Assembly: GCF_900129725.1 (NCBI RefSeq)
Contig: NZ_FQWQ01000001.1
Span: 3,428,855-3,492,854, forward strand
DNA: 64,000 nt
Reading direction: 5' to 3'
DNA from: Chryseolinea serpens
GTDB taxonomy: Bacteria; Bacteroidota; Bacteroidia; Cytophagales; Cyclobacteriaceae
Below the pieces are notes generated by a model. It was not told where the DNA came from, ran no database searches, and saw only the letters and a program-made list of their open reading frames with translations. This document shows, piece after piece, positions 63,751 through 64,000 of the stretch (positions are counted from its first letter, which is position 1; the number at the start of each line of letters is the position of its first letter). The position numbers and the translations under genes were made by a program.

Positions 63751-64000
63751 CTGGTAAATTGAGGTTTGATCAGTATCGGTTTTTCGGTTAATAATGGCCG
63801 GAGTTTTAGTTTTGGTTTTCAGTTAAATCTTCCGTTAAGATAGTTCTTTTCTTTCTCATGGATTCTCCCTTGAGTTCAAGTCGGTGAGCGTCATGGATGA
63901 TGCGATCCAGAATAGCATCGGCTATCGTTTGTTCACCAATGACCTCGTGCCAGTTATTTACCGGAACCTGCGAGGTAAAGATGGTGGAGCGCTTCCCGTG
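63690..64000 (-). mobile_element. IS21-family insertion sequence, one end only
   Basis: The element begins about TGTGGAAATTCC at 63690, inside the RTX gene. Two imperfect tandem terminal units follow, TTCCGAGCAAGCTGACCACC (63698-63717) and TTCCGAGGCAAAGTGACCACC (63721-63741), a layout typical of IS21 ends. The 3' end of istB is next. The rest of the element and its target duplication lie beyond the window. Confidence 0.85.
63806..64000 (-). CDS. istB: IstB-like ATPase of IS21 transposition, 5' part outside
   Basis: The last 64 residues of the IS21 helper ATPase, reading HGKRSTIFTSQVPVNNWHE and continuing through EQTIADAILDRIIHDAHRLE to the stop at 63806. These match the conserved C-terminal IstB region with its sensor-type segment. 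IstB proteins are about 250 residues, so about three quarters is outside the window. Confidence 0.88.
   Translation of the reverse strand, partial: HGKRSTIFTSQVPVNNWHEVIGEQTIADAILDRIIHDAHRLELKGESMRKKRTILTEDLTENQN

Overview
The window joins two kinds of DNA. Bases 1 to about 46.1 kb are ordinary chromosome of a Bacteroidota bacterium, most probably of the order Cytophagales. The support is a type IX secretion protein (PorZ), a C-terminal T9SS sorting domain, bacillithiol genes (bshC, ytxJ), the ribosomal/SRP order rpmB-rpmG-DUF4295-ftsY, the paired DUF6452/DUF6048 genes, promoters of the TAnnTTTG type, absence of Shine-Dalgarno sites, and a tRNA-Val gene without an encoded CCA end. Genus cannot be decided from the sequence alone.

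Layout of the chromosomal part: cell elongation genes (PBP2, RodA); a proline-rich unknown; ferredoxin, thymidine kinase, PorZ and RecO; exported superoxide dismutase; a 2OG-Fe(II) oxygenase; a chromate transporter; OsmC and YtxJ redox proteins; a large basic repeat protein; a fused E1 alpha/beta 2-oxoacid dehydrogenase; a propeller histidine kinase; an M16 peptidase, IspF and MnmD; glutamate synthase GltB/GltD; the agmatine-to-putrescine pair AguB/AguA; FthC, BshC, RimO; two small envelope proteins; FtsY with DUF4295, L33 and L28; a HAD phosphatase; an FG-GAP protein with a T9SS signal; MurF; DUF2461; an AsmA-like protein; and tRNA-Val(UAC).

From about 46.1 kb to 63.69 kb the sequence changes character: visibly richer in A+T, with Shine-Dalgarno sites at several genes, an initiator tRNA with encoded CCA, a DUF6538-type integrase and a large RTX protein. 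All of these point to a proteobacterial, probably alphaproteobacterial, source. This part is a defence-rich accessory segment. A single-chain type ISP restriction-modification enzyme is translationally coupled to HamA (DUF1837 nuclease) and HamB (Ski2-like helicase), the two proteins of a Hachiman system. Facing this operon is a two-gene unit of an HTH-fused DEAH helicase and a small zinc-ribbon protein, which I cannot assign to a named system. The integrase carries 12-bp tandem repeats right up to its start codon, with a second cluster about 170 bp away. A small membrane protein overlaps a giant RTX protein that is cut off near its C-terminus by the end of an IS21-family element, whose istB runs off the window.

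The segment could be a genomic island inserted downstream of tRNA-Val, or the window could be a chimeric assembly joined between 46.08 and 46.34 kb. The sequence alone cannot decide between these, and the far end of any island is outside the window.
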